From OPU3-GD-OMZ sp001901525 (GTDB lineage Bacteria; Pseudomonadota; Gammaproteobacteria; Methylococcales; Methylomonadaceae): 30,239 nucleotides of DNA. Each line of letters starts with the position of its first letter. Position 1 is the stretch's first letter. The notes beneath the pieces were generated by a model, which was not told the DNA's origin, searched no databases, and was given only the letters and a program-made list of their open reading frames with translations. Positions 1-8,478 of this stretch are shown here, in pieces. The DNA lies in contig CAXCEI010000019.1 of the NCBI GenBank assembly GCA_963981505.1, positions 1 to 30,239 of the forward strand, in the 5' to 3' direction. The translations under genes and the position numbers were made by a program.

Positions 1-73
1 CTTCAGTGAGAGCACGTAAGTCGGCCGGTGTCTCTATCTGACTCAGTAAGGGGTAAAGGGTCGTATCATTCAT
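1..73 (-). CDS. dxs: 1-deoxy-D-xylulose-5-phosphate synthase, N-terminus only (cut by window edge)
   Basis: Reading the minus strand from the ATG at 73-71 gives 24 codons, MNDTTLYPLLSQIETPADLR then ALTE, running off the window. The pattern YPLLxxIxxPADLRxL is the typical N-terminus of Dxs, the thiamine-diphosphate enzyme that joins pyruvate and glyceraldehyde-3-phosphate as the first step of the MEP isoprenoid pathway. It lies 68 bp downstream of hpnO in the same direction, so it is probably the last or next gene of the hopanoid operon and supplies the isoprenoid precursors. No clear Shine-Dalgarno sequence is visible before the ATG. The reading frame stays open upstream to a TTG 16 codons earlier, but the homology-like stretch begins at the ATG. 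The catalytic domains lie outside the window, so the call rests on this short segment plus context. Confidence 0.75.
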   Translation of the reverse strand, partial: MNDTTLYPLLSQIETPADLRALTE

Positions 74-141
74 GAGAATAAGTAATGGTTTAAAGTCAGT
101 TTGTTGAACAAAGTTAAGCAATGTCGAGGCTATGTGCCGCG

Positions 142-1533
142 TTATTTAGTTTTTTTATTTTTAATCGCGTGACTGGCCAAGTTCTTTCCGAGATCCCAAA
201 TAGAACCTGGAATTTCATGGCAATCAGCAATCACTTGATCAAATGAATTAATCACCCAATTACGGTCTTTTTCTGTCAAATTTAAGGGTGGTAATAATTT
301 AACTACGTTCATTCCGTGTCCTGCAACCTGACTTAATAAGTGGTGTTCTTTAAATAATGGGATGGTAACCATTTGACAAAATAAGCCTTTGTTAGCCGCT
401 TCTAACATCATCCAAGCAGTTTTGAGTGATAAACTTTTAGGGGCGCCAAATTCAATTGCAATCATAAGTCCTTTGCCACGGACTTCTTTGAGAAATTCGT
501 ATTTATGGGTCATTGCGGCAAGACTGGTGATAATATCCTCACCAATTACAGCGGTATTTTCTATTAATTTTTCATCCTCGATCACTTGTAATGTGGCAAT
601 ACCGGCGGCCATAGCCATATTGTTTTTAGAGAATGTGGAGCCATGAACAACGGCGCGATCCATTCGGTTAAAAACCGCATCCATGATTTTTTGGGTCATA
701 GCGACTCCGCCAACGGGAATAAACCCACCCGAGAGGGCTTTGGCCATTAAAATCATATCCGGTTCTACATCCCAATGATCAATAGCCCAGAATTTACCGG
801 TTCTTCCGACACCGGTCTGAATTTCATCAGCAACAAATAAGGTGCCGTATTGATGGCATAACCGTTGCGCTTCTTTTAAGTAATTATCATCGGGTAAGTT
901 AACGCCTTTCCCTTGTATAGGTTCAATGAAAAAAGCAGCCACATCTTTATTGGCTAAAGCTGCTTCAAGACGTTCTAGATCGTTAAAAGGAACGCTGGAG
1001 CAACCAGGTAATAGTGGGCCAAACCCTTCACGAAAAACTTCTTCACCGTTTAAGGCAAGTGCACCCAATGTTAAGCCGTGGTAACTGTGTTCACAATGTA
1101 GAATCTTTTCTCGTTTTGTTGTATAGCGCGCGAATTTAATTGCAGCTTCAACCGCTTCAGTTCCTGAATTGCAAAAAAACATACGCTCTAAATTATCGGG
1201 CGTAGTTTGAAGAATCTTTTCAGCAAAAATACCGCTCAGCAAGGAGACATCCATTTGTACTAAATTGGGTAATTCCAAGGTTAACGTTTCTTGTAGGGCG
1301 TTGATTACGGTTGGGTGGTTGCGACCCACAGCAAAAACACCAAAGCCACTTAAGCAGTCGAGATACTCTTGATTCTTATCATCGTAAAGATACTGACCGA
1401 CTGCTTTTTTGTAGTTGCGATTATAACCAATGGTATTAAGTACCCGGACCATTTGATTATTAAGATGTTGTTCGTGCAAAGTAAATTTATCATTGCTACG
1501 TGACTGAAGTAATTCGGAAATACTAAGTGACAT
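142..1533 (-). CDS. hpnO: Class III (ornithine-type) aminotransferase HpnO, hopanoid side-chain amination
   Basis: A 463-residue PLP-dependent class III aminotransferase. Visible family marks are the phosphate-binding NSGTEA near residues 122-127, DEIQTGVGRTG near 236-246 with the PLP-contacting Asp236, and MAKALSGG with the probable Schiff-base Lys265. Enzymes of this type include acetylornithine and ornithine aminotransferases. The position directly after hpnN in a hopanoid operon points to HpnO, which in other bacteria is needed to make aminobacteriohopanetriol. The ATG at 1533 has AAGG six bases upstream, a good ribosome site. It starts 16 bp after the hpnN stop. Inferred role: amination of ribosylhopane-derived intermediates to amino-bacteriohopanepolyols, compounds abundant in methanotrophs. 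Without the context it could be called a general 4-aminobutyrate or ornithine aminotransferase. Confidence 0.85.
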   Translation of the reverse strand: MSLSISELLQSRSNDKFTLHEQHLNNQMVRVLNTIGYNRNYKKAVGQYLYDDKNQEYLDCLSGFGVFAVGRNHPTVINALQETLTLELPNLVQMDVSLLSGIFAEKILQTTPDNLERMFFCNSGTEAVEAAIKFARYTTKREKILHCEHSYHGLTLGALALNGEEVFREGFGPLLPGCSSVPFNDLERLEAALANKDVAAFFIEPIQGKGVNLPDDNYLKEAQRLCHQYGTLFVADEIQTGVGRTGKFWAIDHWDVEPDMILMAKALSGGFIPVGGVAMTQKIMDAVFNRMDRAVVHGSTFSKNNMAMAAGIATLQVIEDEKLIENTAVIGEDIITSLAAMTHKYEFLKEVRGKGLMIAIEFGAPKSLSLKTAWMMLEAANKGLFCQMVTIPLFKEHHLLSQVAGHGMNVVKLLPPLNLTEKDRNWVINSFDQVIADCHEIPGSIWDLGKNLASHAIKNKKTK

Positions 1534-1549
1534 GATGTACCTTAATACG

Positions 1550-4171
1550 TTAATTAAAAGAGGTGTTTTTTTTGTGGCTAAATGCAGGTAGGACGATTAA
1601 TGTTGCGAGCAAGGTTAATGATATACCAATTGCCAATAACAGTCCCATACTTGCAGTTCCTACATGCGGGGAAAAGGCAAGACTCGTAAAGCTACAGAAG
1701 GTGGTAATTGAACTGTAAAAGACACCGCGTGCCGTGCTCGTTCTTAATAAATTATTACTGGGCTCATTGCTGTGTGCTAAGCGGTGGACAATATGAATGC
1801 CACTATCTACGCCCATGCCCATTAAGAGGGGTAATGAGATGATGTTAGCAAAGTTAAAAGGATTGTCCAAGATGACATTAAATGCGCCGGTTAATAATCC
1901 GGCAAGGAGTAAGGGTCCTATCACGAGAAGGGTTTCCCTCAAGCTTCCCAGCATGAACCATAACAGTATTGAGATAACCAAGACGGCGCCAATAAATGCT
2001 TGGATAAAGGCTTGTACGACGGCTTTACCGGAAGATTGATCGGCAACAGCTAATCCGGAAACGCGTTCGTCAACGGTTTGTACCTCGTTGACAAATTGGA
2101 TTAATTTATCTTGGTCCATTAAATTATATTGCGGTTGTACGAGAATTTTATAGAGCCCGTTATGGCTAATCCAATGTTCGCTGATGGAGTGAGGGATATC
2201 TGTTATTTCAAAGGCAGTAGCGGCTAATGCGGCATTCAGAAGGTCCATCGAAAAAGGCAGTAGTCCTAATAGATCAATAGATAATTCTTTTTCATCTTCA
2301 GTTGAAGTGGGCGTTGTTTTTTGTAGGGACAGAAAGTGGTCTACGTTAGTGTGTAATTTCTGTAATAGATTGAGGTTTAAATGTGCTATTTTAAGTGCTA
2401 ATGCGCTTTCAATGGTTTGTTTAAACGAGAGTAGAGCCTGATGGTTGTCGTGGTGTTGAATGGGTTTTGAAAAGGCGCCTAGTTGACTGCCTAGGACCAG
2501 GTCTAGATCTTCAACAATAAATAACTTTTCTTCTTGGTCTTCAGGGACAAAACTATTAATAGTTATGGCTTGCTTAACAGAATCAAGTGCTTCAAATTGA
2601 TTGGCGAGTTGTTCTGCATGGCTGAGGTCATCGGCTAAGGTCGCTACGGCAAACGGCGAGTCATCAAGCGATTTTAACAAGCGGTTAAAGGTGGTTACTG
2701 ATTCACTAGTGGGGTCACGTAAATTAACGGGGTTGGAATCAAAAGTGAGTTGACCGATAAAATAACTAGCGCCAAAAACTAAAAAAATGACAGCGATACG
2801 GATGGTGGTGCTAAAGCGAAAAGGAAGGGTAGCGAGATGGTCTAATCGAGGTGTTATCGCTTTACCTTGGGTAATGCTGTGGATCGGTAAGATTGATAAT
2901 AACGCAGGGAGTAATGTTAGGGAAACAATGAGGCCAATAAACATGCCTGCGCCAGAGATAATACCCAGTTCAGAAACGCCGGCATAATCGGTTGGAATAA
3001 AGGCAAAAAAACCAATTGAAGTGGTTATGGCACATAAGATAAGCGATTTCCCAACACTTTGAATACTGCCATGAATAGCTTCGAGGTTACTTTTTTGCTT
3101 AGCAATTAATTCTCGGTAACGTAAACACAGGTGGATAGCAAAGTCGACTCCTAAGCCAATGTAGAGCACAGCAAAAGCAATGGATATCAGATTAAGATGG
3201 CCGACTGAAATCGTTGCAAATCCGGCCGTTAAGATAAGGCCAGTTATTAATGATATGAAGGTAATAAATAAGAGTTTGAATGACCGGAGTGCGAAAAAAA
3301 GGGTTAAGCAGACTAAGGTCAGGGAGAGAATGCCTGAGAAAATGGCACCCTGACTGACGCTTTCTAGTTCTTCATGTTCTAAAGCCTTTTCACCGGTAAT
3401 GGATATAGAAACTTCATCAATAGATTGTTCGAATTCTGTGGAGATTTCCCGGGCTTTTAGAAAGGCTTCTTCAGCAGGCATGATTTGGTTGAAATCAAGC
3501 AGGGGCTTAGCGATAACCAGGCGGCGGTTTTTTTCAAGCGAAGAGTTTCGGCCAAGAATGATGCGTTGCCATGAAACAGGTTGGCTATCACCGTGTAATT
3601 TCGCTTCAAGGGTGTTGTTAATAGCGGTTAGTAATGGATTGATATCCATAGGTAACACGGTATCTTGTGGTTTAAAGGCATGATTTATGATGCTAAATAA
3701 ACCATCAAGACTAAAGTTTTGTGCAAGGTGGCCGACAAACGGTTGTGCTTCTATTAAGTCGTGAGAGAGCTTGTCGAGTTCTTCTAATTCAAGGTATAAG
3801 AATGCTTGGCGTTTAAAAAAATCTGAACTACTCGGGGCATAAACCGAAGTGAATAAGGGTTCCTTGGTGAGTCGATCGATGAGTAATTGTGTGGTTATCG
3901 CGGTGTTTTCAGGGGTGCTGGCTTCAACGACTAACAATAAAGTATCGGCCGACTTTGGGAATGTTGCCTCTAGTTTTAGGCGGTTTTTTTGGAACGGCAA
4001 ATCGGGAGATAGGAGTTCTGCAACATTGGTATTAACACCCAGATTGTTAATAGTAAATTGTAAGCTGGCGGCACTCAGTGAAATAAAAAAAAATACAATC
4101 AGCCAAGGAAAACGAAGGACTACGGAACTGAGTACAAAAAGAGTTCTATGGGTCGGGAGGTGATCAGGCAT
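1550..4171 (-). CDS. hpnN: Hopanoid transporter HpnN, RND/MMPL family
   Basis: An 873-residue RND-superfamily (MMPL) exporter. The layout is the usual duplicated one: an N-terminal membrane helix (about 18-40), a large periplasmic loop, a five- to six-helix block around 275-430, a second helix near 455-475, a second periplasmic loop, and a final helix block around 725-865. The motif GLGVDFAIHL in the first half is mirrored by GMGVDSGIHIVHR in the second, the paired helix-4 signature of the family. Family knowledge: HpnN sits in the inner membrane and is required for moving hopanoids to the outer membrane. The start is 8 bp after the hpnG stop with no evident Shine-Dalgarno, so coupled translation is likely. 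Length and order in the cluster agree with HpnN rather than a generic RND pump. Confidence 0.93.
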   Translation of the reverse strand: MPDHLPTHRTLFVLSSVVLRFPWLIVFFFISLSAASLQFTINNLGVNTNVAELLSPDLPFQKNRLKLEATFPKSADTLLLVVEASTPENTAITTQLLIDRLTKEPLFTSVYAPSSSDFFKRQAFLYLELEELDKLSHDLIEAQPFVGHLAQNFSLDGLFSIINHAFKPQDTVLPMDINPLLTAINNTLEAKLHGDSQPVSWQRIILGRNSSLEKNRRLVIAKPLLDFNQIMPAEEAFLKAREISTEFEQSIDEVSISITGEKALEHEELESVSQGAIFSGILSLTLVCLTLFFALRSFKLLFITFISLITGLILTAGFATISVGHLNLISIAFAVLYIGLGVDFAIHLCLRYRELIAKQKSNLEAIHGSIQSVGKSLILCAITTSIGFFAFIPTDYAGVSELGIISGAGMFIGLIVSLTLLPALLSILPIHSITQGKAITPRLDHLATLPFRFSTTIRIAVIFLVFGASYFIGQLTFDSNPVNLRDPTSESVTTFNRLLKSLDDSPFAVATLADDLSHAEQLANQFEALDSVKQAITINSFVPEDQEEKLFIVEDLDLVLGSQLGAFSKPIQHHDNHQALLSFKQTIESALALKIAHLNLNLLQKLHTNVDHFLSLQKTTPTSTEDEKELSIDLLGLLPFSMDLLNAALAATAFEITDIPHSISEHWISHNGLYKILVQPQYNLMDQDKLIQFVNEVQTVDERVSGLAVADQSSGKAVVQAFIQAFIGAVLVISILLWFMLGSLRETLLVIGPLLLAGLLTGAFNVILDNPFNFANIISLPLLMGMGVDSGIHIVHRLAHSNEPSNNLLRTSTARGVFYSSITTFCSFTSLAFSPHVGTASMGLLLAIGISLTLLATLIVLPAFSHKKNTSFN

Positions 4172-4179
4172 AGTCGGTG

Positions 4180-4899
4180 TTAGTTTTCAGGTGATTGAAA
4201 GCTGGCTATTATAGCCAACTGTTCAGCGACATGACAGAGTGACTTTTTGGCCGAATTAAATGACAGCCCAAGTTTGATCAGTTCAGGTATTTCATAAGGG
4301 TGTATGAATAGGTATTTAAGTAGAATGTTTAATTGTAGTTCACCATTACTATCAAGTGAGTGGCTGATCGCCTTGGGTAAATTCATTGTGGCCGTATCAG
4401 CGATAGCACGGATGGCAACGAAAGGAAGGTTGTTGAGGTGTGCAATACGGGCAATGGCGGCACTTTCCATATCTACAAGATCAGCATTTGTTTTTTGATG
4501 AAGGTGTTCTTTATTTTTTCCGCTAGAAACCAGTTGATCACTTTCTAGTAATGTTCCCGGTGTTATTACTTCAGGTGCTGTTAATTTGTTAAGCAGATAT
4601 TCAGGCCAAGCAGGCTGCTGATTGATAGAGTTGTTGTTTTGGTCGATGAGTTGAGTCGCTATGATTAAGTGACCCGGTTTCAATTGTGTAGAAAGCGCGC
4701 CAGCACAACCCCAACTGATTAAGCGGTCAGCACCGTGTGAAATTAACTTTTGGGCGGCATCGCTAGCATTATTAGGGCCTGTGCCTGATAAGGTCACCCA
4801 AAAGTTATTGCCCAGAGGATGAATCTGACCTTTTGTTATTTTAGCGTTAGTAAGTGTGGTCAGTTCTTCTGGTAACGCAACAATGATCCCAAGACTCAC
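4180..4899 (-). CDS. hpnG: Adenosylhopane nucleosidase/phosphorylase HpnG
   Basis: A 239-residue protein of the nucleoside phosphorylase / MTA-SAH nucleosidase fold. Visible marks are an N-terminal GIIVALPEE strand-turn, the glycine-rich SWGCAGAL, the VDMESAAIA purine/ribose-binding motif near residue 140, and AIADTA with the probable catalytic Asp. Family knowledge: HpnG removes adenine from adenosylhopane, the HpnH product, to give (phospho)ribosylhopane, the precursor of bacteriohopanetetrol and its amino forms. The start is a GTG whose bases overlap the TGA of shc (GTGA), a translational coupling arrangement. It has no transmembrane segment and should be cytosolic. The context between shc and hpnN makes a plain MTA/SAH nucleosidase unlikely. 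Confidence 0.92.
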   Translation of the reverse strand: MSLGIIVALPEELTTLTNAKITKGQIHPLGNNFWVTLSGTGPNNASDAAQKLISHGADRLISWGCAGALSTQLKPGHLIIATQLIDQNNNSINQQPAWPEYLLNKLTAPEVITPGTLLESDQLVSSGKNKEHLHQKTNADLVDMESAAIARIAHLNNLPFVAIRAIADTATMNLPKAISHSLDSNGELQLNILLKYLFIHPYEIPELIKLGLSFNSAKKSLCHVAEQLAIIASFQSPEN

Positions 4900-6842
4900 A
4901 GTTTTATAAGTTCGTTACGATAACGTGCTAATGCCCATAAAGGAAAAAATTTGTCATAGCCATAGTATTTCAGATAAAAGACTTTAGGGAATCCGGGTGC
5001 TGTGAAGCCAGGGTCAACCCAAAGACCCTCTTCGGTTTGGTTGGCTAAAATATAATTGATGCCGTTTTTTACTTCGGGGCTATTAACTTCGCCAGCCGCC
5101 ATTAAGCCAAGAAGCGCCCAAGCCGTTTGGAAACAGGTGCTACTTTTAGCCTGTCCTCGCGTACTATCGTCATGATAACTATGATTATCTTCTCCCCAGC
5201 CGCCATCGCTGTTTTGTACGCTTTTCAGCCACTTGACCGCCTTGGTGTACATAGGGTCATTTCTTGGAACCTGAGTTTGTTCTAATCCTAATAGCACAGA
5301 CCAAGTCCCATAGACATAGTTGGTACCCCAACGTCCAAACCAGGAGCCATCTGTTTCTTGTTCGCTACGGAGATAGGCAATAGTATCGTCTAAGGTGGTT
5401 TGATATTCGGGGTGGTTTTTTATTTGATGGCCCAGTAACATGGCACAGCGTGCACTTACATCAGCAGTGGGTGGATCCAGTAATGCGCCGTGGTCAGCAA
5501 AAGGGATATGGTTTAAGTAATAATCGGTGTTATCACAATCAAATGCACCAAAACCACCATTTTTAGATTGCATACCGGCAGTCCAGCGTGTCGCACGGTT
5601 AATTGATTCGTTAAGGTTAGGGAGGTCGGCATTGGCCATAGCAAACGCAACTACTGCCGTGTCGTCAACATCAGGGTAGTGTGGGTTTTCAAATTGGAAG
5701 GCCCAGCCGCCACCTTCAAGGTGAGGTTGCCTAATTTGCCAGTCCCCGGGTTGTTTATCTAACTGTTTTGTTTTTAACCAGTTGTAAGCTTTTTCTCTAG
5801 ATTGCCGTGTTCCTTTTGGATCGGCTTCTTGTAAGGCCAATGCGGCTAAGCCGGTGTCCCACACGGGCGACAGACAGGGCTGGCAATAGGCTTCTTGGTC
5901 GCGAAAAACAATTAATTTATCTACGGCTTGGCGAGCTGTTTTAACGTCAGGGTGGTCGAGGGGCATGTCTAAAAGTAACATGGCCTGGTAAGCGGCAACC
6001 ATAGCGGGGAAAATGCCGCCTAAACCGTCTTCACCATTAAGTCTTTCGATAATCCATGTCAGTGCGAGATCAAAGGATTTTTGTGTGAGTCTTTTTGGAA
6101 TGAAAGGGCGGGTGATCAGACCTAATTTATCTAGACCTAAGAAGATTTTGCTTAATAATGTGTCATTAGAAAAGTAATGCTTTTCTTCATCGGGTGGTGT
6201 GACAAATAACTCCGAAATGTTAATTTTCTTAGGGTTAAGTGCTTTTGCTTTTAGGGTGCAAAGTATAAAAAGTGGCACCATAACTGTTCTTGACCAGTAA
6301 GAAACGCGATCCAAATGGAAAGGAAACCATTTAGGGAGTAGCATAATCTCAACCGGAATATAAGGCACACCTCGCCAAGGAATTTGTTCAAAAATAGCCA
6401 GAGTGATACGGGTGAAAACATTTGACTTGGCCGCTCCACCTTGAGCTAGGATATAGTTTTTGAGCTTAACCATATGCGGCGATGTGGTTTTGTCACCCGC
6501 TAGTTTTAAGGCGAAATAGACTTTGACACTACAGCTCAGATCGTCTGTCCCTCCGGTAAAGAGAGAGTAACTGCCATTTTCAGTTTGACGAGCCCTTAAG
6601 TAGGTCGCCATTTGCTCTTGTAGCGAGTCATTTTCTTCGCCGAAATAGTGCATCATTAAGATGTAATCGGCGGTGATAGAGCAATCAGCCTCCAGTTCGA
6701 AATGCCAGTAGCCTTGGTCAGTTTGTAGATTGGTTAGTTCTGTTTGGGCGGCATTAATTGCAAAATCTAGGTTAAATGCCTTTCTAGCAGAGACGCTAAT
6801 AGCTTCCAGATCGTTTTTTTCATTAAATGATTCAGTATACAT
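4896..6842 (-). CDS. shc: Squalene-hopene cyclase
   Basis: A 648-residue class II terpene cyclase, close to the usual 630-720. It carries the catalytic acid motif DVDDTA at residues 391-396 (the DXDD signature). It also carries several QW repeats, for example the stretches ending GGWAFQFE (378-385), NGGFGAF, DGSWFGRWGTNYVYGTW and DGGWGED. The enzyme is a monotopic inner-membrane protein that folds squalene into hopene/hopanol in one cationic cascade, the committed step of hopanoid formation. It lies 21 bp after the squalene synthase stop and overlaps hpnG by four bases, so substrate supply, cyclisation and tailoring are co-transcribed. No strong Shine-Dalgarno is seen before the ATG. An alternative cyclase identity is very unlikely given DXDD, the QW motifs and the neighbours. 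Confidence 0.97.
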   Translation of the reverse strand: MYTESFNEKNDLEAISVSARKAFNLDFAINAAQTELTNLQTDQGYWHFELEADCSITADYILMMHYFGEENDSLQEQMATYLRARQTENGSYSLFTGGTDDLSCSVKVYFALKLAGDKTTSPHMVKLKNYILAQGGAAKSNVFTRITLAIFEQIPWRGVPYIPVEIMLLPKWFPFHLDRVSYWSRTVMVPLFILCTLKAKALNPKKINISELFVTPPDEEKHYFSNDTLLSKIFLGLDKLGLITRPFIPKRLTQKSFDLALTWIIERLNGEDGLGGIFPAMVAAYQAMLLLDMPLDHPDVKTARQAVDKLIVFRDQEAYCQPCLSPVWDTGLAALALQEADPKGTRQSREKAYNWLKTKQLDKQPGDWQIRQPHLEGGGWAFQFENPHYPDVDDTAVVAFAMANADLPNLNESINRATRWTAGMQSKNGGFGAFDCDNTDYYLNHIPFADHGALLDPPTADVSARCAMLLGHQIKNHPEYQTTLDDTIAYLRSEQETDGSWFGRWGTNYVYGTWSVLLGLEQTQVPRNDPMYTKAVKWLKSVQNSDGGWGEDNHSYHDDSTRGQAKSSTCFQTAWALLGLMAAGEVNSPEVKNGINYILANQTEEGLWVDPGFTAPGFPKVFYLKYYGYDKFFPLWALARYRNELIKL

Positions 6843-6863
6843 AGCAGTTAGAGTAGTCTGTTT

Positions 6864-7955
6864 TTATTTCGTTGGAGTGGCGTTAGGGGGATATTGCCAA
6901 TCGTTTGAGTGTAGCCCTCGGGCGGCAAATTTAAACAACCAGGTTAGTAATACATTGCTTTTGCCGGTCAGGCGTGTGGCAAGAATAGTCGCTTGAACGC
7001 TACGGCGACTGATTTTGACTTGAGACGATTGGTTAAAATCGGTATTAGCCTTAATTTTTTGCAGATTTAAAACAGCCATGCCCAGTGCCCAGAGGCAAAA
7101 GTTTCGAATTCCTGTCTCGTGGGTAGGAATTAATTTCGTATAGGTTAGTGCATTTTCAAGGTGATCGTGACCAATACTAATTAAGTGGGCCAGACCGTGT
7201 TGAAATTGATCGTTGTGATTAGAAGCGCTCAGTTGTTGCAGTTCGAAGCCTGTTTCGTCGAAAATGTCTTGAGGCAGCCAGCAAACATTACGATCTGCAT
7301 CGTCCCAGATGTCTTTGAGGATGTTAGTCATTTGGAGCCCTTGTCCAAAAGAAATCGATAGCTTTAGCAATTGATCACGGTGCTGATTTATTTCAGGGGA
7401 GTAATGACAGAAAAGCTTGGTGAGCATCTCTCCCACGCAACCGGCTACGTGGTAACAATAATCATCTAGTTCAGGTAAGGTATTAAGCCCTTTACTCAGG
7501 TCTAGTGCTTGAAATTTAGGCATTCCTAACGCCATTGTTTCAACACAGCTAATCAGTGCTTCTTTTTGTACGGTGTCAAAACTGTGGGTAATGGCAACGA
7601 CTCTGGGTATTAAATGGCATAGCGTATGTTCAGCAGGAATGGTCTGCTCCGATAAAAGGGAAGACAATTCAAGAGAAAAGATTTCAGGTTGGTGGTTTTC
7701 CTTAACAACTTCAATAAAATCAGAGCAAAAGATTTTCTTTTGACTGGCAGTGAGTGAGGTTTCATCTTCAATGGTGTCGACAATACGGCACAATAAATAG
7801 GCGTTTGCTATCGGTTGATGTAGTCTCTCTGGAAGTTGAGGAATGGTTAAGGCAAAGGTGCGGGAAACGCCCTCAAGCAAGTAAGCCTGTAATTCATCAT
7901 CAGAAAGATTCTTTAACTTAGCGCGGTCGTTGAGTTGGGCTGAAGTTTCCGACAT
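6864..7955 (-). CDS. sqs: Squalene synthase (squalene/phytoene synthase family)
   Basis: A trans-isoprenyl diphosphate synthase of the squalene/phytoene group. It shows SRTFALTIPQLP near the N-terminus, the first acidic motif DTIED, YCYHVAGCVGEMLTKLF in mid-protein, and the second acidic motif in TNILKDIWDD; the two acidic motifs hold Mg2+ and diphosphate. It should join two farnesyl diphosphates to squalene for the adjacent Shc. The spacing of motifs resembles one-enzyme squalene synthases, and no hpnC/D/E trio is present here, but a HpnD-like presqualene synthase cannot be fully excluded. Start choice: the frame is open to a TTG at 8021 and has ATGs at 7994 and 7955. I chose 7955 (363 residues) because the family-like sequence begins there and an AAGG lies 12 bases upstream, although that spacing is long. 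Confidence 0.9.
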   Translation of the reverse strand: MSETSAQLNDRAKLKNLSDDELQAYLLEGVSRTFALTIPQLPERLHQPIANAYLLCRIVDTIEDETSLTASQKKIFCSDFIEVVKENHQPEIFSLELSSLLSEQTIPAEHTLCHLIPRVVAITHSFDTVQKEALISCVETMALGMPKFQALDLSKGLNTLPELDDYCYHVAGCVGEMLTKLFCHYSPEINQHRDQLLKLSISFGQGLQMTNILKDIWDDADRNVCWLPQDIFDETGFELQQLSASNHNDQFQHGLAHLISIGHDHLENALTYTKLIPTHETGIRNFCLWALGMAVLNLQKIKANTDFNQSSQVKISRRSVQATILATRLTGKSNVLLTWLFKFAARGLHSNDWQYPPNATPTK

Positions 7956-8097
7956 GAAATCTATTAACCTTATAGTGTGATATTTAGCACCCATAATAAT
8001 AACTTTGTTGTGATTTTGCAAATTGTTGTTGTTTTTGTAGAAAATGACTCGAAAAAGTATTTGTACCCTGGTGTGTTGGGGTGAGAAAAATGGCTAA

Positions 8098-8126
8098 ATT
8101 AAACTTTAATGTTCATTTTTGCGCAA
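8098..8126 (-). promoter_or_regulatory. Candidate sigma-70 promoter for the squalene synthase/shc operon
   Basis: On the minus strand TTGCGC (8126-8121) is followed after exactly 17 bases by TTTAAT (8103-8098). The -10 matches five of six consensus bases, the -35 only the TTG half. Transcription would begin near 8091, giving a leader of about 135 bases before the chosen start of the squalene synthase. It was found by eye in an AT-rich region where chance matches are common. Confidence 0.35.
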
Positions 8127-8391
8127 TTTTATTGATTTTCAGGGTCTGTAGTGGGTGTTTTGTGTTAATTTGATCGTTATTGGTTTGTTGTATTGTTGCA
8201 AATATTGGGTTTACTAAAGGTTGCTTTATGGCTGTCGATCAATGGTTAAATTACTGGTGTTAGGGCCTAAAATAAGGTATTCTCCGGTTAAATATTTAGA
8301 TATTCATATAATAGTGTATATTTACGCCAGTTTAGTAATAGTTCATGTGTTATCAAATGAGGAGTTAGTAACGACGCTTAATTCGCTGTGT

Positions 8392-8400
8392 TGTTATAAT
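8392..8400 (+). promoter_or_regulatory. Candidate extended -10 promoter for hpnH
   Basis: The sequence TGTTATAAT is a perfect extended -10 element (TG-N-TATAAT). No good -35 lies 16-18 bases upstream, which extended -10 promoters tolerate. Transcription would begin near 8407, about 70 bases before the hpnH ATG. Confidence 0.4.
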
Positions 8401-8478
8401 GCAACATTTTTTTGCTGTAATGAATATTGATTTTTAAGTGATTTTTTAACGTAAAAGTTTGATTTGGAGAAAATACTG

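Larger units (their letters stand above)
7956..8478. other. Divergent AT-rich control region between the two hopanoid operons
   Basis: This 523-bp stretch holds no convincing gene and separates the leftward sqs-shc-hpnG-hpnN-hpnO(-dxs) unit from the rightward hpnH-hpnM-mlaA unit. It is rich in A/T, with many short T and A runs. Candidate promoters are listed separately at 8098-8126 (minus) and 8392-8400 (plus). An 11-codon reading frame, MAVDQWLNYWC, starts at 8228 with AAAGG seven bases before it; it may be a leader peptide or chance. A longer open frame at 8221-8430 is compositionally poor (TTG start, Cys-rich end) and is not called. Confidence 0.6.

Noticed and set aside
8221..8430. 69-codon open frame in the divergent hopanoid control region
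   Set aside because: TTG start, no ribosome site in the right place for it, odd Cys- and Ile-rich composition, and AT-rich surroundings; looks like non-coding DNA that lacks stops by chance.
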